Part shown: positions 30,245-30,585 of the stretch, one piece after another
How positions within the stretch are numbered: the stretch's first letter is position 1
Layout: the number at the start of each line of letters is the position of its first letter
From: Gymnopus androsaceus JB14
Lineage: Eukaryota; Basidiomycota; Agaricomycetes; Agaricales; Omphalotaceae
Direction of reading: 5' to 3'
DNA length: 30,585 nt
Assembly: GCA_009733575.1 (NCBI GenBank)
Contig: ML769926.1
Coordinates: 1-30,585 of the forward strand
Notes under the pieces: model-generated
Databases searched by the model: none
What the model saw: the letters and a program-made list of their open reading frames with translations, nothing else
What the model was told of the DNA's origin: nothing
Position numbers and translations under genes: made by a program

Positions 30245-30585
30245 GCTCCGGCATTTGAGTACTTTAAGTCACGAGCACGAACATCCCTTCCCTAGATATA
30301 GAAATAGACCGAGCACAGAAAGTTCACTATCTCACACCAGAGTAACCGCCACAAATTTCGATTGAACCTTCTATGGCTATTATAGTACTCGACATCATGA
30401 TGATAATATCACAGACACACTGATATATTAAACATATTCATATTCTAATATTATAGAACACCTCAACTATCCCAGTACTCTCAACCACCTATAAATTTCT
30501 GCTACACACATATACAAATTTCTCCAGACACCACTACTACTATCTTTATTTTTTAAAATCTTATAAAATTGAACTCATAAAGCGA
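30245..30585. other. unassigned end of the window
   Basis: A+T-rich, no gene recognised. The first 50 bp (GCGCTCCGGCATTTGAG, then GAGCACGAACATCCC) could be a diverged tRNA-like body that continues the A box at 30224, but I cannot confirm it. Confidence 0.3.

Overview
The window is nuclear DNA of a filamentous fungus, most likely a basidiomycete of the Agaricomycetes type. The support is short GT-AG introns (about 43-76 nt), a Tet/JBP-like dioxygenase beside a KDZ-type transposase relic, multi-exon hypothetical families typical of these fungi, and dense transposon remnants. It is an accessory, transposon-rich segment. No bacterial or housekeeping gene is visible.

Layout. (1) 1-3.2 kb: the 3' part of an RBR E3 ubiquitin ligase gene (+), then minus-strand exons of an unrecognised gene. 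(2) 3.4-12.1 kb: CpG-poor DNA holding several MITE-like elements (3795-4397, 4802-5084, 6140-6401, 9903-10450), an F-box/LRR-like remnant, a three-unit tandem repeat, a decayed second copy of the RBR segment (9013-9692), and a complete short LTR element (10677-12122) with matching target duplications. (3) 12.6-20.4 kb: a gene cassette that keeps its CpG. It holds the N-terminal exon of a KDZ transposase (-, broken), an apparently intact Tet-like 2OG-Fe(II) oxygenase (+), a small basic protein built from repeated exon modules (+), a protein with two viroplasmin/RNase H1-N-like domains (-), and a long multi-exon protein of a hypothetical family (+, with lesions). (4) 20.8-22.7 kb: a 1.86-kb element with about 90-bp terminal inverted repeats and inner fold-back repeats. 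(5) 23.35-29.94 kb: a decayed Ty1/copia retrotransposon interrupted by two smaller elements whose target duplications can be read from the interrupted coding sequence. A truncated inverted copy of the first of these abuts the cut 3' LTR.

Two themes recur. First, near-identical copies differ mainly at CpG: 10 of 13 CpG sites in an RBR exon became TpG/CpA in the duplicate, and all four differences in the 72 comparable LTR bases are CpG transitions. This points to 5-methylcytosine deamination or a RIP-like process. Second, the window carries a gene of the family that oxidises 5-methylcytosine, divergently arranged with a KDZ transposase relic, as described for fungal Tet/JBP lineages. Silencing marks on repeats and a transposon-linked enzyme able to edit such marks may therefore sit side by side. 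The gene models are splice predictions by eye and need transcript support.
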